Shown: one piece after another, positions 1-8,651 of the stretch | How positions within the stretch are numbered: position 1 is the first letter of the stretch | Layout: each line of letters opens with the position of its first letter | Assembly (NCBI GenBank): GCA_000802095.1 | Contig: JUEB01000029.1 | Span: 186,001 to 250,000 of the forward strand | Length of the DNA: 64,000 bases | Reading direction: 5' to 3' | From: Peptococcaceae bacterium BICA1-7 | GTDB taxonomy: Bacteria; Bacillota; Desulfotomaculia; Desulfotomaculales; Desulfocucumaceae | Translations under genes and position numbers: made by a program | The notes under the pieces: generated by a model | What the model was told of the DNA's origin: nothing | Databases searched by the model: none | Seen by the model: only the letters and a program-made list of their open reading frames with translations

Positions 1-1
1 G

Positions 2-331
2 TCCGGCTTTGGGCGGAACCACCGGCGCAGGCCCCTGGCCGAAATGACCGGCGGCCTGGAGGAAGGAGGCCGCCCCCGGTGGATGAGAGCGGCCCTGGAG
101 GCGGCCAGGCTGGCCCCTTCGGCCGTTAACCGCCAGCCCTGGCAGTTTGGGCTGGACGAGGGGGGCATAACGGTGTCGGTGGACAGCCCGAAGGACTCTT
201 ACAACATATCCAGGCGTCTGGACTGCGGCATTGCCATGCTGCATCTGGAGGCGGCGGCGCTGGACTGCGGTGTTCCGGGCAGGTGGCGGCTGCTTGAATC
301 TCCGGGTGTGGCCCGCTTTACCCCGCTATGA
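2..331 (+). CDS. Nitroreductase family protein, C-terminal part (truncated by window start)
   Basis: The reading frame is open from the first bases of the window to a TGA at 329-331, so the N-terminus lies upstream. The stretch EAARLAPSAVNRQPWQF is typical of the C-terminal half of nitroreductase-like flavoproteins of the TM1586/NADH oxidase type, where the SAxNxQPW element contacts FMN. The frame stays open upstream of the internal ATG at 44, so that ATG is not the real start. Members reduce nitro or other electrophilic groups with NAD(P)H, but the substrate cannot be told from this fragment. The stop overlaps the convergent glutamate synthase-like gene by 6 bp. Confidence 0.75.
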   Translation, partial: SGFGRNHRRRPLAEMTGGLEEGGRPRWMRAALEAARLAPSAVNRQPWQFGLDEGGITVSVDSPKDSYNISRRLDCGIAMLHLEAAALDCGVPGRWRLLESPGVARFTPL

Positions 332-1750
332 GAGTAGGGCAGATCTTTCCGCCATTGCCTCTCTCCCGGTCTCATAGGACTGCAGCCCGCTTATTTCACT
401 ATAAAAGGACTCCTGCTTTTCCGGGGGCACAAAACCGAGCTGAACGTTTAGCGCCCTGGACAGGAAGGGGTCAAGACAGACAAGGTCATCCCTGTTTATA
501 TCTCTTAAGGCAACCTTCCCCAGTGTAATGGCCACCAATTCCATTTCCCGGATCGAGGCGTTAAGAAAATAAAAAATGTTTTGTGTGGATTTGTCCAGGT
601 CCAGCCTGTCCGTCATCTTACCATGATATACCACCATGTCGGTGGGAGGCTCAAAGGGTATAGCGGTGGTGATCTGGTCTCCTACCATGGCCATCAGGGC
701 GGCTGTTCCGGTGTATACGGCGTTGGCCCCCAACGCCATTGCCTTCAGCATCTGGCCCGGTGTGATCAGCCCTCCTGCGGCTATAAGGCTGACCGATTCC
801 GTGGCCCCCTTTTTCATCAGGAACTGGCCGGCCCTGCTTACTGCATGCAGGGTAGGCAGTCCCACATCATCTTCCAGGGTGGGTGAGGTCCCATGGGTGC
901 CTCCCTCGGCGCCGTCCACGGTAATAAAATCACAGCCGGCCTCCAGGGCTATCTGCAGTTCTCTTTCCAGGTGGTGGGCGGCGGCAATTTTAAGCCCTAC
1001 CGGCACCCCGGTTTCCTCCCGGAGCTTTTTCACCAGCTGAATAAAATCCTCTTTTGTGTTTACCCCTTTAAGCCGGGAGTTGATCACTGCGTCCTGGTCC
1101 TCCTGCAGCTCAAATACCTCCCGGTATTCCTCACCTATATTTTTGGCGGAGGATCTCTGGGGTGTGGACCCCTGGGCGCCCTGTCCCAGCTGTATTTCAA
1201 TGGCATCCAGCCTTGAGTATTTTTCCCTGGTGTTCAGCCAGCCACCCCTGTTGTACTGCCCTATAAGGAGTCCCGCCTCCTGCCTCTCCTCTTCCATCAG
1301 CCCGGCCTCACCGGTGTTTGTGGCCGTGCCGGCCATGGTGGCCGCCCTGGCCAGGGCTATTTTCACTGTTTTGGACAGTGCCCCGCCGTAGGACATCCCG
1401 GCGATCATCACTGGAATGGACAGGGAAAGAGGCTTTTTGGCCCTGGGGCCTATAATTGTCGCCGTGCTGATTGCTACATCCTCAGGAGTGGGAAACCGGA
1501 AAAGGTGCACCGGGCTAAAAAGGAGACTGTCCCACGGAGACAGCCGGAGATGGCTGCCCAGGGGCCTGGCCACAGGCCTTCCCTGGGATGCCCTCATGGC
1601 TGTTTCCATAAGGTAAATGGGGTTTACTTTTTTACTGGCGGGGATCATTTCGAAGAGGTTCTCGGTGTACTGGTCTCTCACCATTGTGCGGACGGCATCG
1701 TCCGTAATTTCATTGACAGCTCCCCTCAGCAGCCTGGCCAATATGCCCAA
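326..1750 (-). CDS. FMN-binding glutamate synthase-family protein (stand-alone synthase domain)
   Basis: This 474-residue protein is built around the FMN/3Fe-4S-type synthase barrel of the glutamate synthase large subunit. Visible landmarks are MIAGMSYGGALSKTVKIALA, NTGEAGLM, EIQLGQGAQGS and VDGAEGGTHGTSPTL, followed by LIAAGGLITPGQMLKAMALGA for phosphate binding. The N-terminal glutaminase domain and the C-terminal GXGXG domain of full-length GltB are absent. Such short proteins are common in archaea and anaerobic Firmicutes and are often annotated as glutamate synthase without proof of activity. The start is TTG, chosen because GGGAGG lies 9 nt upstream. It follows a small coiled-coil gene by 4 bp, so the two are probably co-transcribed. 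Confidence 0.85.
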   Translation of the reverse strand: MGILARLLRGAVNEITDDAVRTMVRDQYTENLFEMIPASKKVNPIYLMETAMRASQGRPVARPLGSHLRLSPWDSLLFSPVHLFRFPTPEDVAISTATIIGPRAKKPLSLSIPVMIAGMSYGGALSKTVKIALARAATMAGTATNTGEAGLMEEERQEAGLLIGQYNRGGWLNTREKYSRLDAIEIQLGQGAQGSTPQRSSAKNIGEEYREVFELQEDQDAVINSRLKGVNTKEDFIQLVKKLREETGVPVGLKIAAAHHLERELQIALEAGCDFITVDGAEGGTHGTSPTLEDDVGLPTLHAVSRAGQFLMKKGATESVSLIAAGGLITPGQMLKAMALGANAVYTGTAALMAMVGDQITTAIPFEPPTDMVVYHGKMTDRLDLDKSTQNIFYFLNASIREMELVAITLGKVALRDINRDDLVCLDPFLSRALNVQLGFVPPEKQESFYSEISGLQSYETGREAMAERSALLS

Positions 1751-1754
1751 TGAG

Positions 1755-2021
1755 CTAAACCTCCCGCCGGTTATCCAGGCTTCCCTGGATTTCCTGTATT
1801 CTCTGGGCCATGGCGATACACAGCTGCTTTATTTCCCCCAGTTGCCTGGCGCTGTTCTGCTCTGCCACGGCAATCCCCGCCAGCCTTTGGTCCTCATATT
1901 TGGAAAGGTCGTTAAAATGATCCCTTTCAATCTGTGAAAGTGTCCCGGCCATGGTTTGTATCCTGTTAAGGTCCGAGTGAAATGATGTAAGAGTATCCAT
2001 GAATTCCCGGTTATGATCCAT
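1755..2021 (-). CDS. Small hypothetical coiled-coil protein (88 aa)
   Basis: I do not recognise this protein. It is 88 residues, soluble, charged and alpha-helical in character, with heptad-like spacing over residues 15-80 (for example LNRIQTMAGTLSQIERDH and LGEIKQLCIAMAQRIQEIQ). The ATG is preceded by AAAGGGGTG at a suitable distance. It ends 4 bp before the TTG of the glutamate synthase-like gene, which points to a two-gene transcript and perhaps a partner role. It has no membrane segment or metal-binding motif. Confidence 0.6.
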   Translation of the reverse strand: MDHNREFMDTLTSFHSDLNRIQTMAGTLSQIERDHFNDLSKYEDQRLAGIAVAEQNSARQLGEIKQLCIAMAQRIQEIQGSLDNRREV

Positions 2022-2202
2022 AAATCAACACCCCTTTTTTGAAAAGTATTATTCCCCGTCGGTATTTGTAAAAATTAAAAAAAATATTGTTTTTAGAAAA
2101 AATAGAAGAGGATTTCATGAAAATTTGTAGAAATATATCAGAATATTATGAAGATTTAAATATATCCCAGGTCGGTATTATTACAAGACAGGAGATGATT
2201 AT

Positions 2203-3855
2203 ATGCGTTCATTGGGTTCTAAGGTGGCGCTATTGATGGTGGTTGTGCTGCTCCCTCTTTTTATGGGTGTCACATTTTATAATCAGATCCGGGAGGCCAG
2301 CAGTATTGAGGCCCAGCACATGGACCGGGCGCGTATACTGGCTCTTACAGGAGCCGCCTCTATGAGCAAGCTTTTTACCGATGCCATTGCCTCCGGGCAG
2401 CTGACTGAAGCTCAGGTGTTTGATACCAACTACATTGAGGTGCCCAATACCAACCCCAAAAAATATAAGACCGGTTATGATGACTGGACTGATAAAAATT
2501 TGAGACAAGTTACAGAGGTCTTCCTGAAGGATAAGATGGTGGTGTTTGCTGCAGCGGTTGACATTAACGGCTATCTGCCCACCCATAATCTAATATTCAG
2601 CAGTGGTGACTTCAGCAGCGAGGCCAACCGCACCAAAAGGATGTTCAATGACCCCACCGGCATAGCGGCAGCCCGCAATACCGATGAATTTTTACTGCAG
2701 AAATATAAAAGGGATACCGGTGAGATAATGTGGGATGCTTCCGCTCCGGTAATGGTTAACGGCAAGCACTGGGGGGGCTTTCGCATAGGCTATTCCATGG
2801 ATAAGACTTATGCTGATATAGCGTCGGCCAGGAAAAGGGCGCTGATTTTTGGGCTGTTATATTCCGGCATAGTTATAGCTCTGGCTGTCTTTTTATCAAA
2901 AATGATCACCGGGCCCCTGTCCTCTATAAAAGATTCCCTGGGGCACCTGGCTGCCGGTGACCTGGCTTTCACCGGGAAGAAATACAGCGGGGCAGACGAA
3001 ATAGGAAGACTTTCCAGTGGCTTTGAAGATATGAGAGCAACGCTGCTGGATCTTATCAGGGGGCTTAAGGATAAAAGTCTCTTGCTTAATTCTTCTGCCC
3101 AGCAGCTTACGGCCAGCGCCGAGCAGTCCTCCTCCTCATCTGCTGAAATGGCCTCGGTAGTTACCGAACTGGCCTCCAATGCCAATAAGGTAACCGAGAA
3201 TATGAACAATGTAATGAACGAAAGTGTCAAATCCTCGGAAATGGCCGGGGAGGGTAAAAAAGTGCTGGTTCTTATGGGAGAAAAGATGAACAGTATAGCG
3301 GGCACCTCCAGAGTTACCGCTACGGGGATGGAGGGGCTGTCCGAAAAGGTAAAGGGCATATCTCAAATGACCAGCCTGATCACCCAGATCGCCGATCAGA
3401 CCAATTTGCTGGCCTTAAACGCCGCCATTGAGGCGGCCCGGGCCGGAGATGCGGGCCGGGGGTTTGCCGTGGTGGCTGATGAGGTAAGGAGCCTGGCGGA
3501 GCAGTCTTCCCGGGCGGCCAAAGAAATAATGGTCCTTACCGGTGATATAAACAGGGAAACCCAAAGGGTGGTGGAGGCTGTTTCAGGCGGTGAGTCAGAA
3601 ATAAAGGAAGGTACTGGAGTGGTGCTTGAGGCCGGGAGAATATTTGAAGGCATTATCAGCGCCGTGGAGCAGCTAACCGAAAATGTAAAGGGATCGGTCA
3701 GCGCGGTCAGTGAGGTTGACCAGGCCCTTCAGGATATTGCCGCCACCACCGAGGAGCAGAGCGCCACCAGTGAGGAATTGGTGGCCTCGGCGGAAGTGCT
3801 GGGGGGAATGGCTGATGATTTGCAAAGTATGATTGAGCGGTTTAAAACAGAATAA
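2203..3855 (+). CDS. Methyl-accepting chemotaxis protein with extracytoplasmic Cache-like sensor
   Basis: This 550-residue chemoreceptor has a first membrane helix at about residues 8-25, an extracytoplasmic sensor to about residue 210 and a second helix at about 213-232. The sensor contains [14 protein letters not shown], a motif common in Cache-type receptors of anaerobes. A HAMP segment follows ([20 protein letters not shown]) and then a long signalling helix bundle. The hairpin tip is canonical: [20 protein letters not shown] followed by [18 protein letters not shown]. It would pass ligand binding to CheA/CheW at the membrane. The start ATG has GGAGATGAT upstream. It is monocistronic, ending in a terminator at 3880, and is divergent from the gene pair at 326-2021. 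The ligand is unknown. Confidence 0.92.
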   Translation: MRSLGSKVALLMVVVLLPLFMGVTFYNQIREASSIEAQHMDRARILALTGAASMSKLFTDAIASGQLTEAQVFDTNYIEVPNTNPKKYKTGYDDWTDKNLRQVTEVFLKDKMVVFAAAVDINGYLPTHNLIFSSGDFSSEANRTKRMFNDPTGIAAARNTDEFLLQKYKRDTGEIMWDASAPVMVNGKHWGGFRIGYSMDKTYADIASARKRALIFGLLYSGIVIALAVFLSKMITGPLSSIKDSLGHLAAGDLAFTGKKYSGADEIGRLSSGFEDMRATLLDLIRGLKDKSLLLNSSAQQLTASAEQSSSSSAEMASVVTELASNANKVTENMNNVMNESVKSSEMAGEGKKVLVLMGEKMNSIAGTSRVTATGMEGLSEKVKGISQMTSLITQIADQTNLLALNAAIEAARAGDAGRGFAVVADEVRSLAEQSSRAAKEIMVLTGDINRETQRVVEAVSGGESEIKEGTGVVLEAGRIFEGIISAVEQLTENVKGSVSAVSEVDQALQDIAATTEEQSATSEELVASAEVLGGMADDLQSMIERFKTE

Positions 3856-3879
3856 CCAAAAAAGAGTTGCCAAACAATG

Positions 3880-3910
3880 AGAGCTTCCGGTTAATCCGGA
3901 AGCTCTTTTA
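3880..3910 (+). terminator. Rho-independent terminator after the chemoreceptor gene
   Basis: AGAGCTTCCGG pairs with CCGGAAGCTCT across a 5-nt loop and is followed directly by TTTTA. The 11-bp stem ends 25 nt after the stop of the receptor gene. Confidence 0.9.
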
Positions 3911-3937
3911 ATGTAAAGCTGCTTTACTGTCTTTTTT

Positions 3938-4189
3938 AGCCACAGAGGACACAGAGATCACAGAGATCACAGAGAATTAAGTTGCAGGCACTACTCTGAA
4001 GCAAAAAGGATAATTTGGGGCAAGTATTCTCAAGTTTATTCAATTTCCCGCCGTCTGTGTACCGGGGACATTCCTCCGACACCAAAAATGCCGGAATTAG
4101 GAATTGGGGGAGAGCAAAAGCCATCCCGATCGGGGACATTCCTCCGACCTTCAGAGCCAATCATACCAGGGAGGTGTGTCCCCATTCCC
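3938..4189. repeat. Intergenic dispersed repeats: CACAGAG word repeat and a reverse-oriented GGGGACA-type repeat
   Basis: The 334-bp gap between the receptor gene and ilvE has no gene. Positions 3941-3976 carry tandem words of the type CACAGAGGACACAGAGATCA, also seen at 19133, 21574 and, inverted, at 21718. Positions 4064-4189 carry a reverse-strand copy of the repeat at 9750-9895 and 10889-11036. Its marks are two GGGGACATTCCTCCGAC blocks at 4064 and 4132, GATCGGGGACATTCC, and GGTGTGTCCCCATTCC at the end. The repeat abuts the ilvE stop codon directly. Confidence 0.8.
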
Positions 4190-5254
4190 CTACAGCTCGG
4201 TTACCCAGCCAAAATCATCCTCCAGCTGGCCGTACTGCACCCCGCTGATATAGTCGTAAAGTTTTTGCGAGACTTTCCCTACGCTGCCGTCTCCCGGAAT
4301 GATAATCTTGTCATTCCACTTAAGCTCGTTTACCGGAGAGATGACCGCCGCTGTGCCGGTGCCGAATACCTCCTGCAGTGTGCCTTTCTGGTAGGCCTCG
4401 TACACCTGGTCAATGGAAATGTGCTCTTCTTTTACTTTAAGGCCCCATTTCCTGGTGGCCATCAGCACCGAGTCCCTGGTTATTCCGCCCAGTATGCTGC
4501 CCTCCAGGGGAGGGGTGATGACCTCGTCGTTGATCACAAAGAATATGTTCATGGTGCCCACTTCTTCGATATACTTGGACTGGCAGCCATCCAGCCACAG
4601 CACCTGGGTGTAGCCGGCCTTTTTGGCCTCCTCAGCAGCCATCAGGCTGGCGGCATAGTTGGCCGGTGTTTTCACGTAGCCCAGGCCTCCCTTGACTGCC
4701 CTGACGTACTTGTCGGTGACGTATATTTTTACCGGCTTGAAGCCCTCGGGGTAGTAGGCTCCCACTGGTGACAGTATAATCATGAACTTGTAGGTGTTAG
4801 ACGGCCTCACCCCCAGGTAGGGGTCGGTGGCGATTATAAAGGGCCTTATATAGAGGGATGTTTCCTTTGATCCGGGGACCCAGTCCCTTTCCAGATCAAT
4901 CAGCTTCATCAGTGCCTCATAAAAAAGCTTTTCATCCACCTTGGGGATGCACAGTCTTTCTGCAGAGCGGTTTAGCCTTGGTATATAGGCATTGGGACGG
5001 AAAATGCCAATTTTACCGTTGTTTCTGCGGTAAGCCTTAATACCTTCAAAAATAGCCTGGCCATAGTGCAGAACCATAGTGGAGGGATCCATGGACAGCG
5101 GGCGGTATGGCTCAATGCGTGGGTTCAGCCACCCCTCCGGGGCCTTGTAATCCAGTGTGAACATGTGGTCTGTGAATACCGTGCCGAAGGTAAGCTCGCT
5201 GTCCAGCGGCTTTTTCTTAAGGGTTTCGGCTTTTTCTACAGCTATAGTATACAT
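4190..5254 (-). CDS. ilvE: Branched-chain amino acid aminotransferase (class IV, PLP)
   Basis: The enzyme transfers the amino group between glutamate and the 2-oxo acids of valine, leucine and isoleucine, the last step of their synthesis. It is about 354 residues, the size of the longer IlvE subgroup. Visible motifs are LHYGQAIFEGIKAYR, LYIRPFIIATDPYLGVRPS and the PLP-lysine region KGGLGYVKTPANYAASL, then EVGTMNIFFV and LLGGITRDSVL-like LGGITRDSVL. An ORF start exists 33 nt further upstream, but AAGGAGG at 5264-5270 lies 9 nt before the ATG at 5254, so I use that one. ilvC, of the same pathway, is far away at 41289. The 3' end touches a dispersed repeat. Confidence 0.93.
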   Translation of the reverse strand: MYTIAVEKAETLKKKPLDSELTFGTVFTDHMFTLDYKAPEGWLNPRIEPYRPLSMDPSTMVLHYGQAIFEGIKAYRRNNGKIGIFRPNAYIPRLNRSAERLCIPKVDEKLFYEALMKLIDLERDWVPGSKETSLYIRPFIIATDPYLGVRPSNTYKFMIILSPVGAYYPEGFKPVKIYVTDKYVRAVKGGLGYVKTPANYAASLMAAEEAKKAGYTQVLWLDGCQSKYIEEVGTMNIFFVINDEVITPPLEGSILGGITRDSVLMATRKWGLKVKEEHISIDQVYEAYQKGTLQEVFGTGTAAVISPVNELKWNDKIIIPGDGSVGKVSQKLYDYISGVQYGQLEDDFGWVTEL

Positions 5255-5529
5255 ATTACCCATCCTCCTTATATAACCGCTCCACATATAATTTAAAATT
5301 TATACAGGGGCTTTTTTTATTTTACAGATACTTCGATATGCCGGTCCATTTTCCTTCAATAAAGAAAATTCTTACATCCCCGAAAGGTGTCGGGGGACAG
5401 CCGGCACAGTATAAAAATTGTATCACAGCAGGTGGGAACATAACAGCTTTCAGAGGGGAAATGTCGTAAAAATAACCTATATTGCTTTTTGCCTGGGCTG
5501 CTTATACAATTATGCTGAGGTTTTCTGAT

Positions 5530-6147
5530 ATGAAAAATGAATTGTTTGAAAAAATTGGTATAATGGGTGGAACCTTTGACCCTATTCACTACGGCCACCT
5601 GGTGGCTGCCGAGGGCGCCCGCTGCCACTTTGGGCTGGACATGGTTTTTTTTGTGCCGGCTGCAAGACCTCCCCACAAGGGGGACAGATACATCAGCCAC
5701 CCGTCACACAGGCTTGATATGACTATTTTGGCTACCGGCAGCAATCCCCGGTTTCAGGTTTCCGACGTTGAGATAAGGCGCAGCGGGCCCTCCTATACAA
5801 TTGACACAGTTTTTCACTTTGCCCGGTCATGGCCCGGCGCGCTTATTTACTTCATTACAGGGGCCGATGCCATACTGGAGATACTTACCTGGCACCGGGT
5901 TGAGGAATTGCTGGACATGTGCAGCTTTATAGCGGCCACCAGGCCGGGCTACCGGCTGGAAAACCTGGCCGGAAGCCTTCAGGGGCTGCCCTCACGCTAT
6001 ATTGAAAAAATATCGGTGATGGAGGTTCCGGCCCTGGCCATATCCTCTACCGACATAAGGGAGAGGGTAAAGAAGGGCATGCCCATAAAGTACCTGCTTC
6101 CCGAAAAGGTGGAGGAGTACCTGTATTCTAAAGAGCTCTACATATAA
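5530..6147 (+). CDS. nadD: Nicotinate-nucleotide adenylyltransferase
   Basis: NadD joins nicotinate mononucleotide and ATP to give deamido-NAD. The 205-residue protein shows the nucleotidyltransferase start GIMGGTFDPIHYGHL with the HxGH signature, then VPAARPPHK, SYTIDTV, FITGADAI and, near the end, the ISSTDIRER motif (SxTxxR). Two earlier in-frame ATGs exist (5482, 5512). I chose 5530 because it has a GAGG about 11 nt upstream and gives the family length. In related genomes nadD usually sits beside yqeK, rsfS and leuS. Here rsfS is 4 kb downstream, with a minus-strand sigma-factor operon between, and no yqeK is seen. Confidence 0.93.
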   Translation: MKNELFEKIGIMGGTFDPIHYGHLVAAEGARCHFGLDMVFFVPAARPPHKGDRYISHPSHRLDMTILATGSNPRFQVSDVEIRRSGPSYTIDTVFHFARSWPGALIYFITGADAILEILTWHRVEELLDMCSFIAATRPGYRLENLAGSLQGLPSRYIEKISVMEVPALAISSTDIRERVKKGMPIKYLLPEKVEEYLYSKELYI

Positions 6148-6149
6148 GG

Positions 6150-6356
6150 CCAGGAGATAGGAGACAGGAGACAGAAGTCAGAAGAATAATGGCGGAAGCC
6201 TTATACTGGAAGTATAAGAAAGCGCCCCGTTTAATTTCAACGGGGCGTTTTAAATATCTCCATACCGCAAAGTCAACCCTATTAATCAGCCAAACAAGTG
6301 CAGGTAATAAGGAATGCCTTGACAGCTCCTGTCTCCTGTCTACTGTCTCCTGACCC
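6150..6356. repeat. Dispersed inverted-arm repeat (GGAGACA type) around the nadD terminator
   Basis: The left arm at 6150-6180 contains GGAGATAGGAGACAGGAGAC. The right arm at 6326-6356 contains CTCCTGTCTCCTGTC and CTGTCTCCTGACC in inverse orientation. The core word AAGGAATGCC is at about 6310. The element encloses the nadD terminator. See also 13562, 20075, 22760, 35100 and 36542. Confidence 0.7.
6223..6251 (+). terminator. Rho-independent terminator after nadD
   Basis: CGCCCCGTT pairs with AACGGGGCG over a 7-nt loop and is followed by TTTTAAA. On the other strand the tail is not a T-run, so it serves the plus strand. Confidence 0.85.
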
Positions 6357-6400
6357 TAATTCTTTTCTTTTAAGCGAAATTCCTCCGGAAAGACTATCCC

Positions 6401-7522
6401 TTAATCCTTGACAAACACATCTATATGGCCATTTCTTGTTTCCAGCTCCGCCGATCCTTTCCCGCTTCCCAGGGAGGTCTCACCGCTCTGATAGCCGGAC
6501 CGCTCCTTAATGTCTCCCAGTCCCGATATGCCCCCATTTCTGCTGGAGGCCTTTATTTTGAGGTTTGAGCTGCGGGGTAGCCTGAGAATAATTTCACCGT
6601 TATCTCCCCTTAAAAGGTATTTGCCTTCAAGAGGATTATCGGACTCCAGCTCTATGCCCCCGTTGCGGTTTACGGCCTTTACGTCGCCCTGCGGGTGGCG
6701 TATGGCAATCCTTCCGTTGGAGGACTCTATGTCAGAGGTCCCGATCACCCTGCCCAGGGTAATATCGCCATTATTACTTTTGGCCCTTAGCGCTCCTGTG
6801 TATTCTTCCACCTCAATTCCCCCGGAGAAGGTTTCCAGAGAGAGGTTTGCGGCGGACACCCCGTGAGCGGTAATGTCTCCTGCCCTGCTGACAACTCCGG
6901 CGCTTAGACCGGCAGGCACCGCCACCTGAAGGGTTACCGATGTCCCGTAGCCCGCCGTCTGTGTTGCCGGGTCGGTATAAACCCGGATTACAGGGCCGTC
7001 TTCATAGTGAATTCTGGCTGCCTCGGCCGCGGCCCTGGCCTTTTCTTCGGTGGAGCCCCTTCCCTCAATACGGGCCGAGAGGTGTAGCCGGTCATCCTGG
7101 CTGGCTGTAAAATTCACATTTCCGCGCCTGTTCTCTATTTCAAGACGGGTGTTTTTGCTGACCGTCAGGGGGTCTCCCTGCCACTGCCTGATGTAGCCTG
7201 CCCTGTTTCCGAATATTTCCTCATTCAATATATCCCGGGGAACAATACCCGATAGGGCGTTGGCAGCCGATGCCGAGACTGCCATCAGGCCGATCAGCAC
7301 TGCACTGGGGATGCTGAAGTGAATTTCTTTTTCACCGGGGCCCAACCTTCTGGCAAAATACTCCAATCCCAGGCCGATAAGAAGCAGGGGCCATAGTTTA
7401 AGCACCTGTATTACCCCGGTGTAGCCCAGGTTGGCCACCAGAAGGCCTCCGCCCAGGGCAATGAGCCCCAGTGCCAGGGTAATCGGACCTACTTTAATCC
7501 TGCGAACTGACGGTGTTTCCAT
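6401..7522 (-). CDS. LiaF-like membrane protein with C-terminal DUF4097 beta-solenoid
   Basis: This protein of about 373 residues has three N-terminal membrane helices (one near GPITLALGLIALGGGLLVAN, one near WPLLLIGLGLEYF, one near SAVLIGLMAVSASAANAL). The rest is a long repetitive beta region with recurring NGDITL/NGRIAI/NGGIEL/NGHIDVF turns, the mark of the DUF4097 putative adhesin/LiaF-type fold. Proteins of this kind sit in envelope-stress operons; the exact role is not known. The first ORF codon is 45 nt upstream, but AAGGAGG at suitable spacing before 7522 marks the likelier start. The gene overlaps the upstream B-box gene by about 29 nt, which suggests translational coupling. Confidence 0.75.
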   Translation of the reverse strand: METPSVRRIKVGPITLALGLIALGGGLLVANLGYTGVIQVLKLWPLLLIGLGLEYFARRLGPGEKEIHFSIPSAVLIGLMAVSASAANALSGIVPRDILNEEIFGNRAGYIRQWQGDPLTVSKNTRLEIENRRGNVNFTASQDDRLHLSARIEGRGSTEEKARAAAEAARIHYEDGPVIRVYTDPATQTAGYGTSVTLQVAVPAGLSAGVVSRAGDITAHGVSAANLSLETFSGGIEVEEYTGALRAKSNNGDITLGRVIGTSDIESSNGRIAIRHPQGDVKAVNRNGGIELESDNPLEGKYLLRGDNGEIILRLPRSSNLKIKASSRNGGISGLGDIKERSGYQSGETSLGSGKGSAELETRNGHIDVFVKD

Positions 7523-8126
7523 TGCCTCCACCTCCTTTTCCGGTGTTCCTGTACAGTATATACACACCTATGCCTACAATTATAATAGGGGGGGCAATTT
7601 TGCCGATCAGGTGGTAATTGATAAAATAGGGGGCCAGGTTGTTTAAGAGGGCCAGCAGTCCCAGTATAATCAGGGCTGCCCCTATCAGGCTGCGCTTGCT
7701 TTCCCAGTTGCCCCAGTCAAAAAGCTCACGGTCCTCAACCAATTCACCGGCATTCATCCTGCTCAGCAGCTGCTGGGTATCGAAAACCGAGTAGAATATC
7801 ATCACCGGGACCACAAAGGCCGGCAAAAAACTTAAGTTGGCCATCCCGCCCAGGAATATGGACCCGAAGAAAAGAACCATTGCCTGTAGCCCCCTCTTCA
7901 TAAGGCCCAGGTAAAAATAACCGGCGCCAGGAACCAGAGAGAGTATAAAGGCCAGAAATTTCCTTTTTTGCCCGTAAGTAATGGCCGGCCGGCTCACCTT
8001 TTTCTCCAGGCAGGTTTTGCAGTAGTTTTTGTCCGACAGCAGCACCGAGCACTGGCTGCAGACCGGCTGGCTGCATTCAAGGCAGATATCGGTGGCCTCG
8101 GTTCCGGGATGATTTAAGCATTCCAT
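7494..8126 (-). CDS. B-box zinc-finger membrane protein with DUF5668-like C-terminus
   Basis: The 210-residue protein opens with a small zinc-binding module rich in Cys/His: H6, C15, C18, C23, C26, then C36 and C39 in YCKTCLEKK, as in B-box type fingers of bacterial membrane proteins. Helical membrane segments follow at about residues 56-75, 82-97 and 101-115, with another pair at 145-165 and 173-190. The last pair resembles the LiaF-type N-terminal transmembrane region also found in the next gene. It is the third gene in the sigma/anti-sigma operon and starts 7 bp after the anti-sigma stop. It is probably an envelope-stress effector or sensor; no catalytic motif is visible. Confidence 0.7.
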   Translation of the reverse strand: MECLNHPGTEATDICLECSQPVCSQCSVLLSDKNYCKTCLEKKVSRPAITYGQKRKFLAFILSLVPGAGYFYLGLMKRGLQAMVLFFGSIFLGGMANLSFLPAFVVPVMIFYSVFDTQQLLSRMNAGELVEDRELFDWGNWESKRSLIGAALIILGLLALLNNLAPYFINYHLIGKIAPPIIIVGIGVYILYRNTGKGGGGNGNTVSSQD

Positions 8127-8132
8127 TTTAGA

Positions 8133-8651
8133 TCACTTCCCTGTTTTGTTTTTTATGGGGCTAAATTTGCCCGCACTGGAAAATAAGCCGCTATTTAATT
8201 CCGATACCGCCTCGTTGGTGCGGCTTACGGCCACACCGGTGTAGCGGATGTAACCATTCACCGCCCCCGAAAGCTTGCCGTCCGCCGAGGATGTTATAGG
8301 GCTTAGTAGGCTTCCTCCCAGCCAGAAAACGGTGAGGGCTGCCGCGGCGGCCACGGCCAGGTCCCTGAATAGCCCGGCCGGCCTGTAAGGAGGCCTTCGC
8401 CGAAGAGCAGGGAGTTTGTTTTTATCCTCAGAGGTGTTTTCAATGCCAGCCATTATCGAGCCCAGCAGATCTGCCGGAGGGGGTTCGGGCTCCAGCAAAT
8501 CAAGGAGGAGGCCTACCGACTCCAGGTCTTCCAGCTCTGCCGCGCAGCCGGGGCAGTTCCCGAGATGGCGGCGGATGGCCAGTTCCTCAGAGGGCGTGCA
8601 TTCTCCAGCCAGAAGTTTGGCCAGTTTTTTTATCACCTGCGAACATCTCAC
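8133..8651 (-). CDS. Zinc-finger (zf-HC2) anti-sigma factor
   Basis: The protein of about 172 residues has an N-terminal HxxxCxxC zinc-binding anti-sigma domain (RRHLGNCPGCAAEL), one membrane helix (about AVAAAAALTVFWLGG) and an extracytoplasmic tail. Such proteins hold an ECF sigma factor at the membrane until a signal releases it. I place the start at the GTG at 8651 because GGAGGTG is 6-7 nt upstream; a GTG at 8660 overlaps that site. The gene lies immediately after and overlaps the ECF sigma gene by about 65 nt in another frame, so the pair should be translated together. Confidence 0.85.
   Translation of the reverse strand: MRCSQVIKKLAKLLAGECTPSEELAIRRHLGNCPGCAAELEDLESVGLLLDLLEPEPPPADLLGSIMAGIENTSEDKNKLPALRRRPPYRPAGLFRDLAVAAAAALTVFWLGGSLLSPITSSADGKLSGAVNGYIRYTGVAVSRTNEAVSELNSGLFSSAGKFSPIKNKTGK

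Noticed and set aside
3941-3976. Tandem CACAGAG words as a possible CRISPR array
   Set aside because: The units are 7-9 nt, without regular 30-nt repeats and unique spacers, and no cas genes are nearby.
4088-4771. A 227-codon plus-strand ORF opposite ilvE
   Set aside because: It is the antisense shadow of ilvE and shows no recognisable family.
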